Assembly (NCBI GenBank): GCA_963661945.1
Contig: CAVLDP010000001.1
Span: 122,318 to 186,317 of the forward strand
Source of the DNA: CAVLDP01 sp963661945
GTDB lineage: Bacteria; Bacillota; Clostridia; Lachnospirales; Lachnospiraceae
DNA length: 64,000 nt
Direction: 5' to 3'
Of this stretch, positions 8,697 through 17,636 are shown in pieces. Both the position numbers and the translations under genes were made by a program. Below the pieces are notes generated by a model. That model was not told the origin of the DNA. It did no database searches and saw only the letters and a program-made list of their open reading frames with translations. Numbering within the stretch: the stretch's first letter is position 1; every line of letters begins with the position of its first letter.

Positions 8697-9069
8697 GAGC
8701 TTTCAGAGGAGAGATGCTTTATTTCTAATAATTCTTGCTATAGTTTTACTTGTAGCATTCGTGATTTTGTTTTTCTTCATAGGTGAGACTGGGTCATATG
8801 CAACGATAACTGTAAATGGCGAAGAGTACGGAAGATATTCTCTTCTTCAGAATCAGGAAATCGAGATTACTGTCGATGGCAGTATTTGCAATGTGGCTGT
8901 AATAGAAGATGGCTCGATTCGAATGGAGGATGCGAATTGCCCTGACAAGCTTTGCATCCATCAAGGGAAGATTCATAGATCTGGAGAGAGCATTGTCTGT
9001 CTCCCAAATCGAATCGCGATTACGATAGAGAGTTCGACAGATAGTGAATTTGATTCCATCTCGAAATAG
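8689..9069 (+). CDS. NusG domain II membrane protein (EetA-like family)
   Basis: One N-terminal membrane helix (about residues 9-32) followed by an extracytoplasmic NusG-II-type beta domain with the family signature NCPDKLCIHQG. I chose TTG 8689 because GGAGAAG lies just upstream; a TTG at 8677 is also possible. The gene overlaps the end of miaB. Members of this family are commonly next to the Gx/heptaprenyl-diphosphate-synthase-component-I family, as here. From memory the same two families are the EetA/EetB proteins of flavin-based extracellular electron transfer in Listeria. Exact function is unknown. Confidence 0.82.
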   Translation: MNKSFQRRDALFLIILAIVLLVAFVILFFFIGETGSYATITVNGEEYGRYSLLQNQEIEITVDGSICNVAVIEDGSIRMEDANCPDKLCIHQGKIHRSGESIVCLPNRIAITIESSTDSEFDSISK

Positions 9070-9077
9070 GAAAGAAT

Positions 9078-9563
9078 ATGTATCGTAAGGTTTCTTATAT
9101 TGGTGTTTTGACAGCACTTGCATTAATTTTAAGCTATATTGAGTCATTGATACCATTTGCATTTGGAATACCAGGGATGAAGTTAGGATTAACTAACATC
9201 ATTGTAGTGATTGCTTTGTATGAGCTTAGTCCAAAAGATGCACTACTTATTTCATTTCTTCGAATCCTTCTGGCTGGCTTTATGTTTGGCAACGCATTTA
9301 GCATTATCTATTCTCTAGCTGGAGGACTTCTTAGCTTCCTTGTAATGTGGGGGATGATGAGGCTTACGAAGCTTTCTTTGATTTCTGTTAGTGTGTGTGG
9401 TGGTATTTCTCATAATTTGGGACAGATTCTTATTGCAATGCTTTTACTCTCGAATTACCACCTAATCTATTATTTTGTGCTTCTTTCTATAGCTGGTTTT
9501 GTAACTGGATTACTAATCGGGATTATTTCAAATGAAGTGATTCGTCGTATTCCGAGAAAATAG
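9078..9563 (+). CDS. Gx transporter family membrane protein (Hpre_diP_synt_I; EetB-like)
   Basis: Five or six hydrophobic helices in 161 residues, with the motif GIPGMKLGLTNIIVV typical of the family long annotated as heptaprenyl diphosphate synthase component I and now usually called Gx transporter, related to ECF S-components. Glycine-rich helices (GFMFGNAFS, SLAGGLLS) fit a small-molecule membrane carrier. It follows the NusG-II gene by 8 bases, and that pairing recurs in Firmicutes. The substrate is not evident from sequence. No prenyl synthase catalytic subunit lies next to it, which argues against the older name. Confidence 0.82.
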   Translation: MYRKVSYIGVLTALALILSYIESLIPFAFGIPGMKLGLTNIIVVIALYELSPKDALLISFLRILLAGFMFGNAFSIIYSLAGGLLSFLVMWGMMRLTKLSLISVSVCGGISHNLGQILIAMLLLSNYHLIYYFVLLSIAGFVTGLLIGIISNEVIRRIPRK

Positions 9564-9571
9564 GGGGAAAT

Positions 9572-10171
9572 ATGTATTCATATATTAGAGGTTCTGTGGA
9601 AGAAATTTCCAAAGATTATATTGTCCTAGAACAGGGTGGCATTGGTTATCACATCTTAGTTCCAAGTAGCTTTTCTTATATGCTTCATTTACATGATCAG
9701 GATGTGCTTGTCTATACCTATTTCCAGGCTAGCGAGAATGGTGTTTTTCTGTATGGATTCCCTGATCGTGAAACCAAGCATATCTTTGAATTGTTACTTA
9801 CGGTAAATGGTATTGGCCCTAAGAGTGCAATCGCGATTCTATCCACGCTTTCCGTTGATGATCTACGCTTTGCAATTCTATCTGGGGATGAAAAAGCAAT
9901 TTCGAAGGCTCCTACCATTGGTGGCAAAACGGCTCAGAGAATTATTCTTGATTTGAAGGATAAGATCGATTTGTCTACAGCCTTTGAGGATAAGTTGAAG
10001 CGAGGGGAACCTACATCCAATTCCTTGAAATCCGAGGCAATAGAGGCATTGACATCACTTGGTTATTCTCCGAGTGAAGCACTAAAAGCTATGCAGGAAA
10101 TTGATATAACGGATGATATGACGGTAGAAGAATTGCTTAAGCTTTCATTATCTAGATTGACTTTTCTATAA
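9572..10171 (+). CDS. ruvA: RuvA, Holliday junction branch-migration subunit
   Basis: DNA-junction-binding tetramer that loads RuvB. The N-terminal OB-fold begins MYSYIRGSVEEI, helix-hairpin-helix motifs follow (VNGIGPKSAIAIL and IGGKTAQRIILDLKDK), and the C-terminal RuvB-binding helix domain ends at residue 199. It starts 8 bases after the Gx gene and ruvB follows after 9 bases. No ruvC is present; recU at 33753 is the expected resolvase in Firmicutes. I see no SOS box before ruvA, which lies inside a longer transcript. Confidence 0.95.
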   Translation: MYSYIRGSVEEISKDYIVLEQGGIGYHILVPSSFSYMLHLHDQDVLVYTYFQASENGVFLYGFPDRETKHIFELLLTVNGIGPKSAIAILSTLSVDDLRFAILSGDEKAISKAPTIGGKTAQRIILDLKDKIDLSTAFEDKLKRGEPTSNSLKSEAIEALTSLGYSPSEALKAMQEIDITDDMTVEELLKLSLSRLTFL

Positions 10172-10180
10172 GGGGCATCC

Positions 10181-11182
10181 ATGGAAAAACGTATTATTTC
10201 AACAGAGATACAAAAAGAAGATATTATCGCAGATCAGACCCTTCGACCTCAGTCTCTGTCAGAATATATTGGACAGGAGAAGACGAAGAATACCCTATCT
10301 ATCTATATTCAGGCAGCAAAGGAGAGGGGAGAATCCCTAGACCACGTATTATTCTTCGGCCCTCCGGGACTTGGTAAGACGACACTTGCCTGTATCATTG
10401 CAAATGAAATGGGGGTTAATATTAAGATAACCTCTGGACCTGCAATCACGAAGCCTGGAGAGATGGCGGCAATTCTTTCATCACTGCAGGAAGGGGATGT
10501 CCTCTTTATCGATGAGATTCATAGATTGAATCGACAGGTGGAGGAAGTGTTATATCCTGCCATGGAGGATTATGCCATTGATATTATGATTGGCAAGGGC
10601 CAAACAGGCAAGTCGATTCGACTTGATCTTCCAAGGTTCACTCTTGTTGGTGCAACAACAAGGGCTGGCTTACTTTCTGCACCACTTAGGGATCGTTTTG
10701 GGGTGATTCACCATTTGGAATATTATAGACCAGATGAACTGAAGACGATTATCTGTAACTCAGCCGCAAAGCTTCATATTGATATTGATGAAGCTGGCGC
10801 CTTTGAAATGGCAAGACGTTCGAGAGGAACACCTAGACTTGCCAATCGTCTGTTGAAGCGAGTTCGTGATATTGCACAGGTTCGTTTTGATGGAGCTATT
10901 ACAGAAGAGGTGGCTCGAGTAGGACTTGATCTATTAGATGTCGATACTCTAGGACTTGACGTCAATGATCGAAATATCTTGCTTACAATTATTGAGAAGT
11001 TTCAGGGCGGCCCAGTGGGACTTGATACCTTGGCTGTATCGATTGGTGAGGATTCAGGAACAATCGAGGATGTCTATGAACCATATCTTATTATGAATGG
11101 ACTTCTTAATCGGACACCGAAGGGTAGAGTGGCAACGGATGCCTGTTTTGAGCATTTTGGACTTGAGAGAATTTCCAAATAA
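10181..11182 (+). CDS. ruvB: RuvB, Holliday junction branch-migration motor
   Basis: AAA+ hexameric helicase that drives branch migration with RuvA. Walker A is GPPGLGKTT (residues 60-68), Walker B is VLFIDEIHRL, sensor 1 is in LVGATTRAGLL, and the arginine-finger region is PLRDRFGV. The C-terminal winged helix ends at residue 333, the normal length. It is the last gene before a promoter (11186-11214) in the gap to zapA, so it likely closes the transcript that starts near proB. Confidence 0.96.
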   Translation: MEKRIISTEIQKEDIIADQTLRPQSLSEYIGQEKTKNTLSIYIQAAKERGESLDHVLFFGPPGLGKTTLACIIANEMGVNIKITSGPAITKPGEMAAILSSLQEGDVLFIDEIHRLNRQVEEVLYPAMEDYAIDIMIGKGQTGKSIRLDLPRFTLVGATTRAGLLSAPLRDRFGVIHHLEYYRPDELKTIICNSAAKLHIDIDEAGAFEMARRSRGTPRLANRLLKRVRDIAQVRFDGAITEEVARVGLDLLDVDTLGLDVNDRNILLTIIEKFQGGPVGLDTLAVSIGEDSGTIEDVYEPYLIMNGLLNRTPKGRVATDACFEHFGLERISK

Positions 11183-11185
11183 AAG

Positions 11186-11214
11186 TTGTTTTTCGAAATG
11201 AGCATAGATATAAT
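11186..11214 (+). promoter_or_regulatory. Sigma-A type promoter for zapA
   Basis: TTGTTT (11186-11191) and a perfect TATAAT (11209-11214) with a 17-base spacer, directly after the ruvB stop and 33 bases before the zapA start. Confidence 0.75.
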
Positions 11215-11246
11215 ATTTTTATAAAAGACACGAGGAGGAACCGTCT

Positions 11247-11669
11247 ATGTCAGCAAAGAAAAGTGCTGAGGTCGTGATTGACGGCAGAGTATATACTCTT
11301 AGCGGTTATGAAGAAGAAGCCTACCTACAGAAGGTGGCTACATATATTAATGGTAAGATTGAAGAGTTTAATGCATTAGATAATTTTAAGCGCTTATCTC
11401 AGGATACGAAGGCTACCTTGCTTGAACTCAATATCGCGGATGATTTCTTCAAGGCCAAGGATCAGATTGAGCGATTTGAGAAGGAGATGGATCAGAAGGA
11501 GAGAGAGATTTATGATCTCAAACATGATCTCATTTCTAATCAAGTGAAGATAGAAGATCTTGAAGAGAAGATGCGTCAATTAGAGGAAGAAAAGAGAGAA
11601 TTGTTACTGAACAAGTCTAAATTGGAAGCCTCTCTTGAAGATGCCTTACTTGGTTCTATGAATGAATAG
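11247..11669 (+). CDS. zapA: ZapA-like cell division protein
   Basis: Small FtsZ-binding protein that bundles protofilaments in the Z ring. Residues 1-45 match the ZapA globular head (VVIDGRVYTLSGYEEEAYLQKVATYIN), and the rest is a long charged coiled coil to residue 140. B. subtilis ZapA is about 85 residues, so this copy has a longer coil. GAGGAGG precedes the ATG, a promoter lies at 11186-11214 and a hairpin terminator follows, so it can be a single-gene transcript. Confidence 0.85.
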   Translation: MSAKKSAEVVIDGRVYTLSGYEEEAYLQKVATYINGKIEEFNALDNFKRLSQDTKATLLELNIADDFFKAKDQIERFEKEMDQKEREIYDLKHDLISNQVKIEDLEEKMRQLEEEKRELLLNKSKLEASLEDALLGSMNE

Positions 11670-11676
11670 TTATTTC

Positions 11677-11704
11677 GGGCAGTGATTGTCACTGCCCATT
11701 TTTA
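11677..11704 (+). terminator. Intrinsic terminator after zapA
   Basis: Perfect 9-base arms GGGCAGTGA (11677-11685) and TCACTGCCC (11689-11697), a 3-base loop and a T-rich tail. The next gene's ribosome site follows at once, so some read-through probably feeds the U32 gene, or its promoter is internal. Confidence 0.85.
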
Positions 11705-11715
11705 TTGGAGGGAAA

Positions 11716-13887
11716 ATGAGTCAACAAGGAATCGAATTGCTTGCACCAGCTGGTAATCTTGAAATCTTTAAGAAGGTGATTTGTGCTGGAGCGGATGCGG
11801 TATATTTCGGTGGGGATATGTTTGGGGCAAGAGCCTTTGCAGATAATTTCTCTCCAGAGGATTGTATTTCTGCAATAAAATATGCCCATCTTCATGGCGT
11901 TAAGGCTTATCTTACTGTGAATACTCTTCTTAAGAATCGTGAGATTTTAGACAAATTATATGATTATATCTATCCTTTATATTTATCTGGACTTGATGCA
12001 GTGATAGTTCAGGACTTTGGCGTTTTTGAATTCCTTCGTTATTATTTTCCAGACCTAATCATTCATGCAAGCACACAAATGGCTATTTGTAATTCGGATG
12101 GTGCAGCTTTTCTTAAGGAACTTGGCGCCAGTCGAATTGTAACTGCGAGAGAATTATCCATAGAAGAGATTCATAATATTTATCAGAATACGGATATGGA
12201 GATTGAGACATTTGTACATGGAGCGCTATGTGTTTGTTATTCTGGAGACTGCTACATGAGTTCTATGCTTGGAGGCAGATCCGGAAATCGTGGACGCTGC
12301 GCGCAACCTTGTAGACTTCCCTATGAAGCTTATGAAGATGGACATAAGTTGAGTGGACCGGGTCCTTATCTGCTTAGCCCCAAGGATTTGATGGGAATTG
12401 ATTATCTGCAGCAGCTGTCAGATGCGGGAGTTTATTCTTTTAAGATTGAAGGTAGGATGAAATCTTTAGAATATGCAGCTGGCGTTGTCTCTGTATATCG
12501 CAGGAATATAGATGCTATCCTAGAGAATTCCAGTCATACAGTTTCAAAATCAGATAAGAAATTATTATTTGATCTTGGTAATCGCTCTGGCTTTACGGAT
12601 TTATATTATACTGCACAAAATGGGCCTGAAATGATGTCTTTTGAGGAGGGCTCTCACAAGAAAGCAGAGCATGCGTTAACAGAGGACTTCCCTTTGAAGA
12701 AGGTTCCTATTTCTGCCTTTTTCTACGGTCAGGTTGGACAGGAGATGATCCTTACTCTGAATTCTGAGGATAATTCGGTTACGATTTCAGGACCTTATGT
12801 TGAAGAGGCGAAGAACCGACCTACTAGCGAGGAGGATGTTCGTAAAAGCTTATCAAAGGTTGGAAATACGGATTTTCGACTTGATTCGCTTGAGGTGTCT
12901 ATCTCAAATGATGCATTCCTTCCAGTAAAGATTCTTAACGAGCTTCGTAGAACAGCAATAAGTAAGCTGGAAGATGAAATACTTGCCTCTTCGAATCGTT
13001 GCCTCACTGCAAGACCTTATGATAGAAGCTTTCTTTCTGCGAAGATTCCATCATATGAGGGAGAGAAGGAACTTCTTCTTACTATGAGAACGAAAGAGCA
13101 GTTAGATGCACTGCTAAATGCGCTTGATAGTGGGATTGATTCGAGGGTTATTCTGTCGCTTGACTATTCGCTTATCATGGAACTTGATCTTGGAATGATG
13201 AATAAGTGGAGAGATAATTCAAATATCTTAATTTATATGTCATTTCCAGCAGTTTTTCGTAGTCGGGCAAAGAAGATTCTTAATGCAAGAATTAGTGAAT
13301 ATTCGACTGTATTTGATGGATTTTTGGTTTCATCCTATGATGAGCTATCTTATCTTGAGTCGAAGGGGATTTTGAGTTCTCGAATTATATTTGATCATAG
13401 ACTCTATGGATTCTCATCTATGGCACTTCGGGCTTTTGCAGAATTAGGAGATTATAGATTTACTGCATCTCTAGAGCTGAATCAATCAGAACTTAAGCAT
13501 CTGGATAATGGAAGATCCTATCTTACCATTTATGGTAGAGCACCTCTTATGATTACTGCAAATTGTACGAATCACAACCTATCAGGCTGCGATGGGAGAG
13601 GTCATCATATTAGTCTTAAAGACCGCATGGGGGTGTATTTCCCTGTTGAAAATGATTGCAAGATCTGCATGAATACCATATATAACAGTAAGATTACCTC
13701 TCTTTTAGGGGAAAAGTCAGCTGTTTCGACAATGGGATTTCTAGGATACCGAATGGATTTTACGGTAGAGAGTGGGAAGGATGTAGAGAAGGCTCTAACT
13801 TTATATAAAGATGTATTTCTTCGTGATGAATTCGTTACATTTGATGACAGATTTACGAAAGGACATTTTAAGCGAGGCGTAGATTAA
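11716..13887 (+). CDS. Peptidase U32 family protein with DUF3656 (RlhA-like)
   Basis: The N-terminal TIM-barrel begins IELLAPAGNLEIFKKVICAGADAVYFGG, and the U32 signature is present as ETFVHGALCVCYSGDCYMS. GRCAQPCR and late cysteines (DCKICMN) should ligate an Fe-S cluster. With the C-terminal DUF3656-like region and 723 residues, it resembles E. coli RlhA, which hydroxylates C2501 of 23S rRNA, rather than the short collagenase-like members. RNA hydroxylation here is inference from the family. ATG 11716 was chosen because GGAGGG lies just before it; an upstream in-frame start at 11686 lies inside the zapA terminator. It overlaps the SEDS gene by 1 base. Confidence 0.85.
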   Translation: MSQQGIELLAPAGNLEIFKKVICAGADAVYFGGDMFGARAFADNFSPEDCISAIKYAHLHGVKAYLTVNTLLKNREILDKLYDYIYPLYLSGLDAVIVQDFGVFEFLRYYFPDLIIHASTQMAICNSDGAAFLKELGASRIVTARELSIEEIHNIYQNTDMEIETFVHGALCVCYSGDCYMSSMLGGRSGNRGRCAQPCRLPYEAYEDGHKLSGPGPYLLSPKDLMGIDYLQQLSDAGVYSFKIEGRMKSLEYAAGVVSVYRRNIDAILENSSHTVSKSDKKLLFDLGNRSGFTDLYYTAQNGPEMMSFEEGSHKKAEHALTEDFPLKKVPISAFFYGQVGQEMILTLNSEDNSVTISGPYVEEAKNRPTSEEDVRKSLSKVGNTDFRLDSLEVSISNDAFLPVKILNELRRTAISKLEDEILASSNRCLTARPYDRSFLSAKIPSYEGEKELLLTMRTKEQLDALLNALDSGIDSRVILSLDYSLIMELDLGMMNKWRDNSNILIYMSFPAVFRSRAKKILNARISEYSTVFDGFLVSSYDELSYLESKGILSSRIIFDHRLYGFSSMALRAFAELGDYRFTASLELNQSELKHLDNGRSYLTIYGRAPLMITANCTNHNLSGCDGRGHHISLKDRMGVYFPVENDCKICMNTIYNSKITSLLGEKSAVSTMGFLGYRMDFTVESGKDVEKALTLYKDVFLRDEFVTFDDRFTKGHFKRGVD

Positions 13888-15218
13888 TGGTAACAGTTTT
13901 TACTTCTGTATCACGACTTACAATTATATTATTATTTGCGATTTATACCTATTATTGCTTTGCGGCAATTAAGAAGGGAATTTCGGAAGCATCATCACAT
14001 CATCTATATCATAAGCAAGCACTGTTTATGCTTCTTATTGTGGTGAATTGTAATCTGGTGTTGTATTTGAATAAGGAGGATCTTCGTATTCTTATACTGA
14101 TGCTTGCCGAGATTTTATTTATCGCACTTACGATGCTTATCTACAAGCAAATATATCATTATGCATCCTATACGATTGCAAATAATGTATGTATGATGCT
14201 CTCGATTGGTCTAATTATTCTAACAAGACTGGATATTGATAAGGCGTTACGACAATTCCTCATGGCTACAGTTGCCTTAGTTCTTACGGCGTTGATTCCT
14301 CTTCTTATTCATAAGCTTAAGTTTTGGAATCAAATTCCATATTTTTACGCAGCAATTGGTCTTCTTGGCCTTCTTGCGGTTCTAATCTTTGGAAATTATG
14401 TGTATGGAGCAAAGCTAAATATAACAATTGGCCCTGTTACCATTCAACCATCGGAATTTATTAAAATTCTTTTTGTATTCTTCGTGGCTTGTATGTATCA
14501 GAAATCTACGGACAAGCATCAGATTATGATTACAACAATTATTGCTATGCTTCATGTACTTGTTCTTGTTGCATGTAAGGATTTGGGTGGCGCAGGCATT
14601 TTCTTTATTACCTATTTGATTATGCTCTATGTGGCTACTAAGAGAATTCTATATCTGTTCTACGGAGGCGGACTTGTTTTTATTGGACTAATCCTTGCGT
14701 ACTTTCTCTTTTCTCATGTTAGGACAAGAGTGGTTGCTTGGCTTGATCCGCTTTCTGTTGCCGATAATGCTGGTTATCAGATTTGCCAGTCTCTCTTTGC
14801 AATCGGTACGGGAGGTTGGCTTGGTTCTGGCCTATACCAGGGTATGCCAACCAAGATTCCGGTCGTGGCACAGGACTTTGTCTTTTCTGCGATATCCGAA
14901 GAGCTTGGCGCATTTTTTGCACTTTGCTTGATATTTGTATGTATTTCTACATTTTTGATGCTATTTCATCTGGCAATGGAGATTACAGAACCTTTCTATA
15001 AATTGGTGTCACTAGGTCTTGGAAGCGTATATGCTATCCAGGTATTCTTGACCTTGGGTGGTGTGACAAAATTCATTCCATCGACAGGAGTGACATTACC
15101 ACTTATCAGTTATGGAGGTTCTTCACTTCTTAGTACAATGATACTTTTTGCAATTGTCCAGGGAATATATGCTAGACAAATGGATCAAGAGGAAATAGGA
15201 ATCGATGAAGAAGAATAA
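13887..15218 (+). CDS. SEDS-family peptidoglycan glycosyltransferase (FtsW/RodA)
   Basis: Multi-pass membrane polymerase that uses lipid II. About ten hydrophobic helices are visible, with SEDS motifs KDLGGAGIFFITYLI, AISEELGAFFALCL and PLISYGGSSLLSTM. It is translationally coupled to the U32 gene upstream and to a class B PBP downstream (overlap of 14 bases), the usual polymerase-transpeptidase pairing. A second SEDS protein, RodA, lies at 59309, so this one may be FtsW-like or work with the PbpA-like partner as in actinobacterial rodA-pbpA. The exact role is uncertain. Confidence 0.9.
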   Translation: MVTVFTSVSRLTIILLFAIYTYYCFAAIKKGISEASSHHLYHKQALFMLLIVVNCNLVLYLNKEDLRILILMLAEILFIALTMLIYKQIYHYASYTIANNVCMMLSIGLIILTRLDIDKALRQFLMATVALVLTALIPLLIHKLKFWNQIPYFYAAIGLLGLLAVLIFGNYVYGAKLNITIGPVTIQPSEFIKILFVFFVACMYQKSTDKHQIMITTIIAMLHVLVLVACKDLGGAGIFFITYLIMLYVATKRILYLFYGGGLVFIGLILAYFLFSHVRTRVVAWLDPLSVADNAGYQICQSLFAIGTGGWLGSGLYQGMPTKIPVVAQDFVFSAISEELGAFFALCLIFVCISTFLMLFHLAMEITEPFYKLVSLGLGSVYAIQVFLTLGGVTKFIPSTGVTLPLISYGGSSLLSTMILFAIVQGIYARQMDQEEIGIDEEE

Positions 15219-16767
15219 GAATACAGAGTATGACGATTTAGAGATTGATATTCTGGATCTAAATGAGGAATCGCTCAAGGAAAAATTAGGACAAGAAGTC
15301 ACAGATATCAAGAATTCAACAAAGAAGGCTTCGAAAAAAGCAGCGAAGAAGATTAAGAAGGAGAAAAAGAAGAAAAACAAGGAATTTGCAGTAGTTTCTA
15401 ATTTCTTCTTAATTATCTTCATCGCAATGGCATGCTACTTCTGTTATTTTGTGCAGTTTGAGAGTCAGGATTTTGTTTCGTCTTCTTATAATCCTAGACT
15501 TAGTGCTATGTATGATGATGTAATTCGCGGATCTATCATGACATCGGATGGCGTTGTCGTCGCTAAGACAGAAGTGTCGGAGGATGGATCCGAAGAAAGA
15601 AACTATCCTTATAGCAATATGTATGCACATGCGATTGGTTATTCTGTAAATGGAATGGCTGGAGTAGAACTTGATGGTAATTTTAGTTTGCTGAAATCTC
15701 ACGAGAATCCAATTACATTACTAATAAATGCAATTACAGGAGAGAAGTCACAAGGCGATACTATTGTGACAACGCTTGATTCTAATCTGCAGTCGATTGC
15801 TTATTATAGTATGGGTTCTTACGATGGTGCTGTTCTTGTGCTGGAACCTGATACAGGTAAAATTCTTGCAATGGTATCAAAGCCAGATTATGACCCTAAT
15901 ATGATTTCAAGTAATTGGAACGCGATTACGTCAGATTCCTCGTCTTCTGTGCTTTTGAACCGTGTTACGCAAGGTCTTTATCCTCCTGGTTCTACCTTTA
16001 AGATTTTTACGGCACTGGAGTATTTATCTGAAGGTGGAGACTGGACGGATTCCTTTACGTGTAATGGACAGTATTCTTACGATGATACAACTATCCATTG
16101 CTATAATAATAAGGTTCATGGAGACGAGTGCTTCCTTGAAGCGTTTGGAAATTCATGTAATAGTGTTTTTGCGGAAGTTGGTTTATCCCTTGATATGACA
16201 GGTCTTTCAAATCGCTGCGAAGGCCTACTTTTCAATCAGGAACTGCCGACTAGATTATCTCATACGAAGAAGGCATCCTTTACAATGCCAGATAGTTCTG
16301 ATTCTGATCTAATCATGCAAACTGCAATCGGTCAGGGAAATACACTGGTTACGCCGCTTCATATGTGTATGGTTATGTCAGCTATAGCAAATGATGGTAT
16401 ATTGATAGAGCCGTATATTATTGATCATACACAAAATGCGGATCATTTTATCGTGAAGCAGTATTCTGGCAAGGAGTATGGTGAGATCTTGACAGAAGAG
16501 GAAGCATCTACGATGCAGTCATATCTTCGTTATGTGGTTACGGATGGAACTGGAACCAAGCTTGATTCGTCTTCTTATACTGCTTATGGCAAGACTGGTA
16601 CTGCAGAGTATAATTCGAATAAGGATGATAGCCATTCCTGGTTTGTAGGCTTCGCCGAAAATGATGGCAAGAAGATTGCAATTGCTGTCATCATGGAAGG
16701 AGCAGGTTCTGGTTCAGCTCATGCAGTTCCTCTTGCTAAGACGATTTTTGATGCTTATTTTGAATAG
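15205..16767 (+). CDS. Class B penicillin-binding protein (PbpA-like transpeptidase)
   Basis: Cross-links peptidoglycan with the SEDS partner upstream. A highly charged cytoplasmic tail with a Lys-rich stretch (residues 36-59) precedes one membrane helix (61-83). A short N-terminal region with YNPR and the IRGSIMTSDGVVVA motif resembles actinobacterial PbpA. Catalytic motifs are S263-T-F-K266, S317-C-N319 and K463-T-G465. At 520 residues with a compact pedestal, it differs from the large PBP2 at 61122. The start overlaps the SEDS gene, and a promoter for the next gene begins 9 bases after its stop. Confidence 0.9.
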   Translation: MKKNKNTEYDDLEIDILDLNEESLKEKLGQEVTDIKNSTKKASKKAAKKIKKEKKKKNKEFAVVSNFFLIIFIAMACYFCYFVQFESQDFVSSSYNPRLSAMYDDVIRGSIMTSDGVVVAKTEVSEDGSEERNYPYSNMYAHAIGYSVNGMAGVELDGNFSLLKSHENPITLLINAITGEKSQGDTIVTTLDSNLQSIAYYSMGSYDGAVLVLEPDTGKILAMVSKPDYDPNMISSNWNAITSDSSSSVLLNRVTQGLYPPGSTFKIFTALEYLSEGGDWTDSFTCNGQYSYDDTTIHCYNNKVHGDECFLEAFGNSCNSVFAEVGLSLDMTGLSNRCEGLLFNQELPTRLSHTKKASFTMPDSSDSDLIMQTAIGQGNTLVTPLHMCMVMSAIANDGILIEPYIIDHTQNADHFIVKQYSGKEYGEILTEEEASTMQSYLRYVVTDGTGTKLDSSSYTAYGKTGTAEYNSNKDDSHSWFVGFAENDGKKIAIAVIMEGAGSGSAHAVPLAKTIFDAYFE

Positions 16768-16776
16768 GCTAATTTC

Positions 16777-16805
16777 TTGAATCTGATTATAAAGAAGTTT
16801 ATAAT
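16777..16805 (+). promoter_or_regulatory. Sigma-A type promoter for the nudix-ytfJ operon
   Basis: TTGAAT (16777-16782) and TATAAT (16800-16805) with a 17-base spacer, 35 bases before the nudix ATG, which has AGGAGG upstream. Confidence 0.75.
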
Positions 16806-16839
16806 TTAACTGATTTGATACCACCAAGGAGGAGTTGCA

Positions 16840-17298
16840 ATGAAAGAAGCAATTAGCTGTGGTGGTGTAGTTATATATCGCGGCAAGATACTACTTCTAT
16901 ACAAGAATTTCAAGAATCGTTATGAGGGTTGGGTATTACCCAAGGGAACGGTAGAAGAGGGAGAGAGTCACGAGGATACTGCACTGCGAGAGGTTCGTGA
17001 AGAAAGTGGAGTTTCAGCTCATCTGATTAAGTATGTAGATGAAAGCCATTATAGATTTAATGTTCCAGAAGGAACTGTGAATAAGACAGTGCACTGGTAT
17101 CTGATGGAAGCAGATAATTTCTATAGCAAGCCTCAGAGAGAGGAATATTTCTATGATTCTGGCTACTATAAGTATCATGAAGCCTATCATTTACTGAAAT
17201 TTCCAAATGAGAAACAGATTCTTGAAAAGGCATATAGAGACTATCAGGATCTCAGGAGATCAAATAAATGGGGAAAAAACAAGAATTCGATTTCTTAG
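16840..17298 (+). CDS. NUDIX hydrolase
   Basis: Pyrophosphohydrolase of the MutT/NUDIX fold, 152 residues. The Nudix box is complete: G-TVEEG-E-SHEDTAL-REVREESGV, with the REVREE metal-binding glutamates. The protein starts with ISCGGVVIYRGKILL and resembles the diadenosine-polyphosphate or nucleotide-cleaning members; the substrate cannot be read from sequence. It is the first gene of a four-gene unit driven from 16777-16805, and its end overlaps the next gene by 31 bases. Confidence 0.88.
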   Translation: MKEAISCGGVVIYRGKILLLYKNFKNRYEGWVLPKGTVEEGESHEDTALREVREESGVSAHLIKYVDESHYRFNVPEGTVNKTVHWYLMEADNFYSKPQREEYFYDSGYYKYHEAYHLLKFPNEKQILEKAYRDYQDLRRSNKWGKNKNSIS

Positions 17299-17636
17299 AT
17301 CCCTTATATCTATCCAATAATATAGAAGATGTGAATTATGTAAAGCGACGCTTGCTTAGACATAAGAGTTTACCTGGCATTTATCTGATTTTGCTATCTC
17401 AGAAGGAGGATGAAGAATTGGTTCTTCTTTCGTCAACTGAGCTTAAGATGCTGCATATGAGAGATGCCTATCTTCCGGTTGTTGGTATAGCAAAGGGGTA
17501 TTCTGCAGCAGAAGTGCTTATACTGAAGATTGCAAAAGAAGCATATATAAATACTGGAGACTGTCACCTCAAATCCTATCTTATGGATAAATATCATTAT
17601 TCCGTAGGGGGCAAGGAGGATGGGCATGATTCTTAA
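17268..17636 (+). CDS. Hypothetical protein, 122 aa
   Basis: I do not recognise this protein. It overlaps the nudix gene by 31 bases and the DUF2953 gene by 11, so it is held in a tight operon and is likely real. It begins MGKKQEFDFLDPLYLS, is soluble, and has a KRRLLRHKSLPGIYLILL strand-like segment and a helix around residues 80-95. No signal peptide or membrane helix is seen. The ytfI-ytfJ context suggests a role near spore or envelope functions, but that is weak inference. Confidence 0.7.
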   Translation: MGKKQEFDFLDPLYLSNNIEDVNYVKRRLLRHKSLPGIYLILLSQKEDEELVLLSSTELKMLHMRDAYLPVVGIAKGYSAAEVLILKIAKEAYINTGDCHLKSYLMDKYHYSVGGKEDGHDS

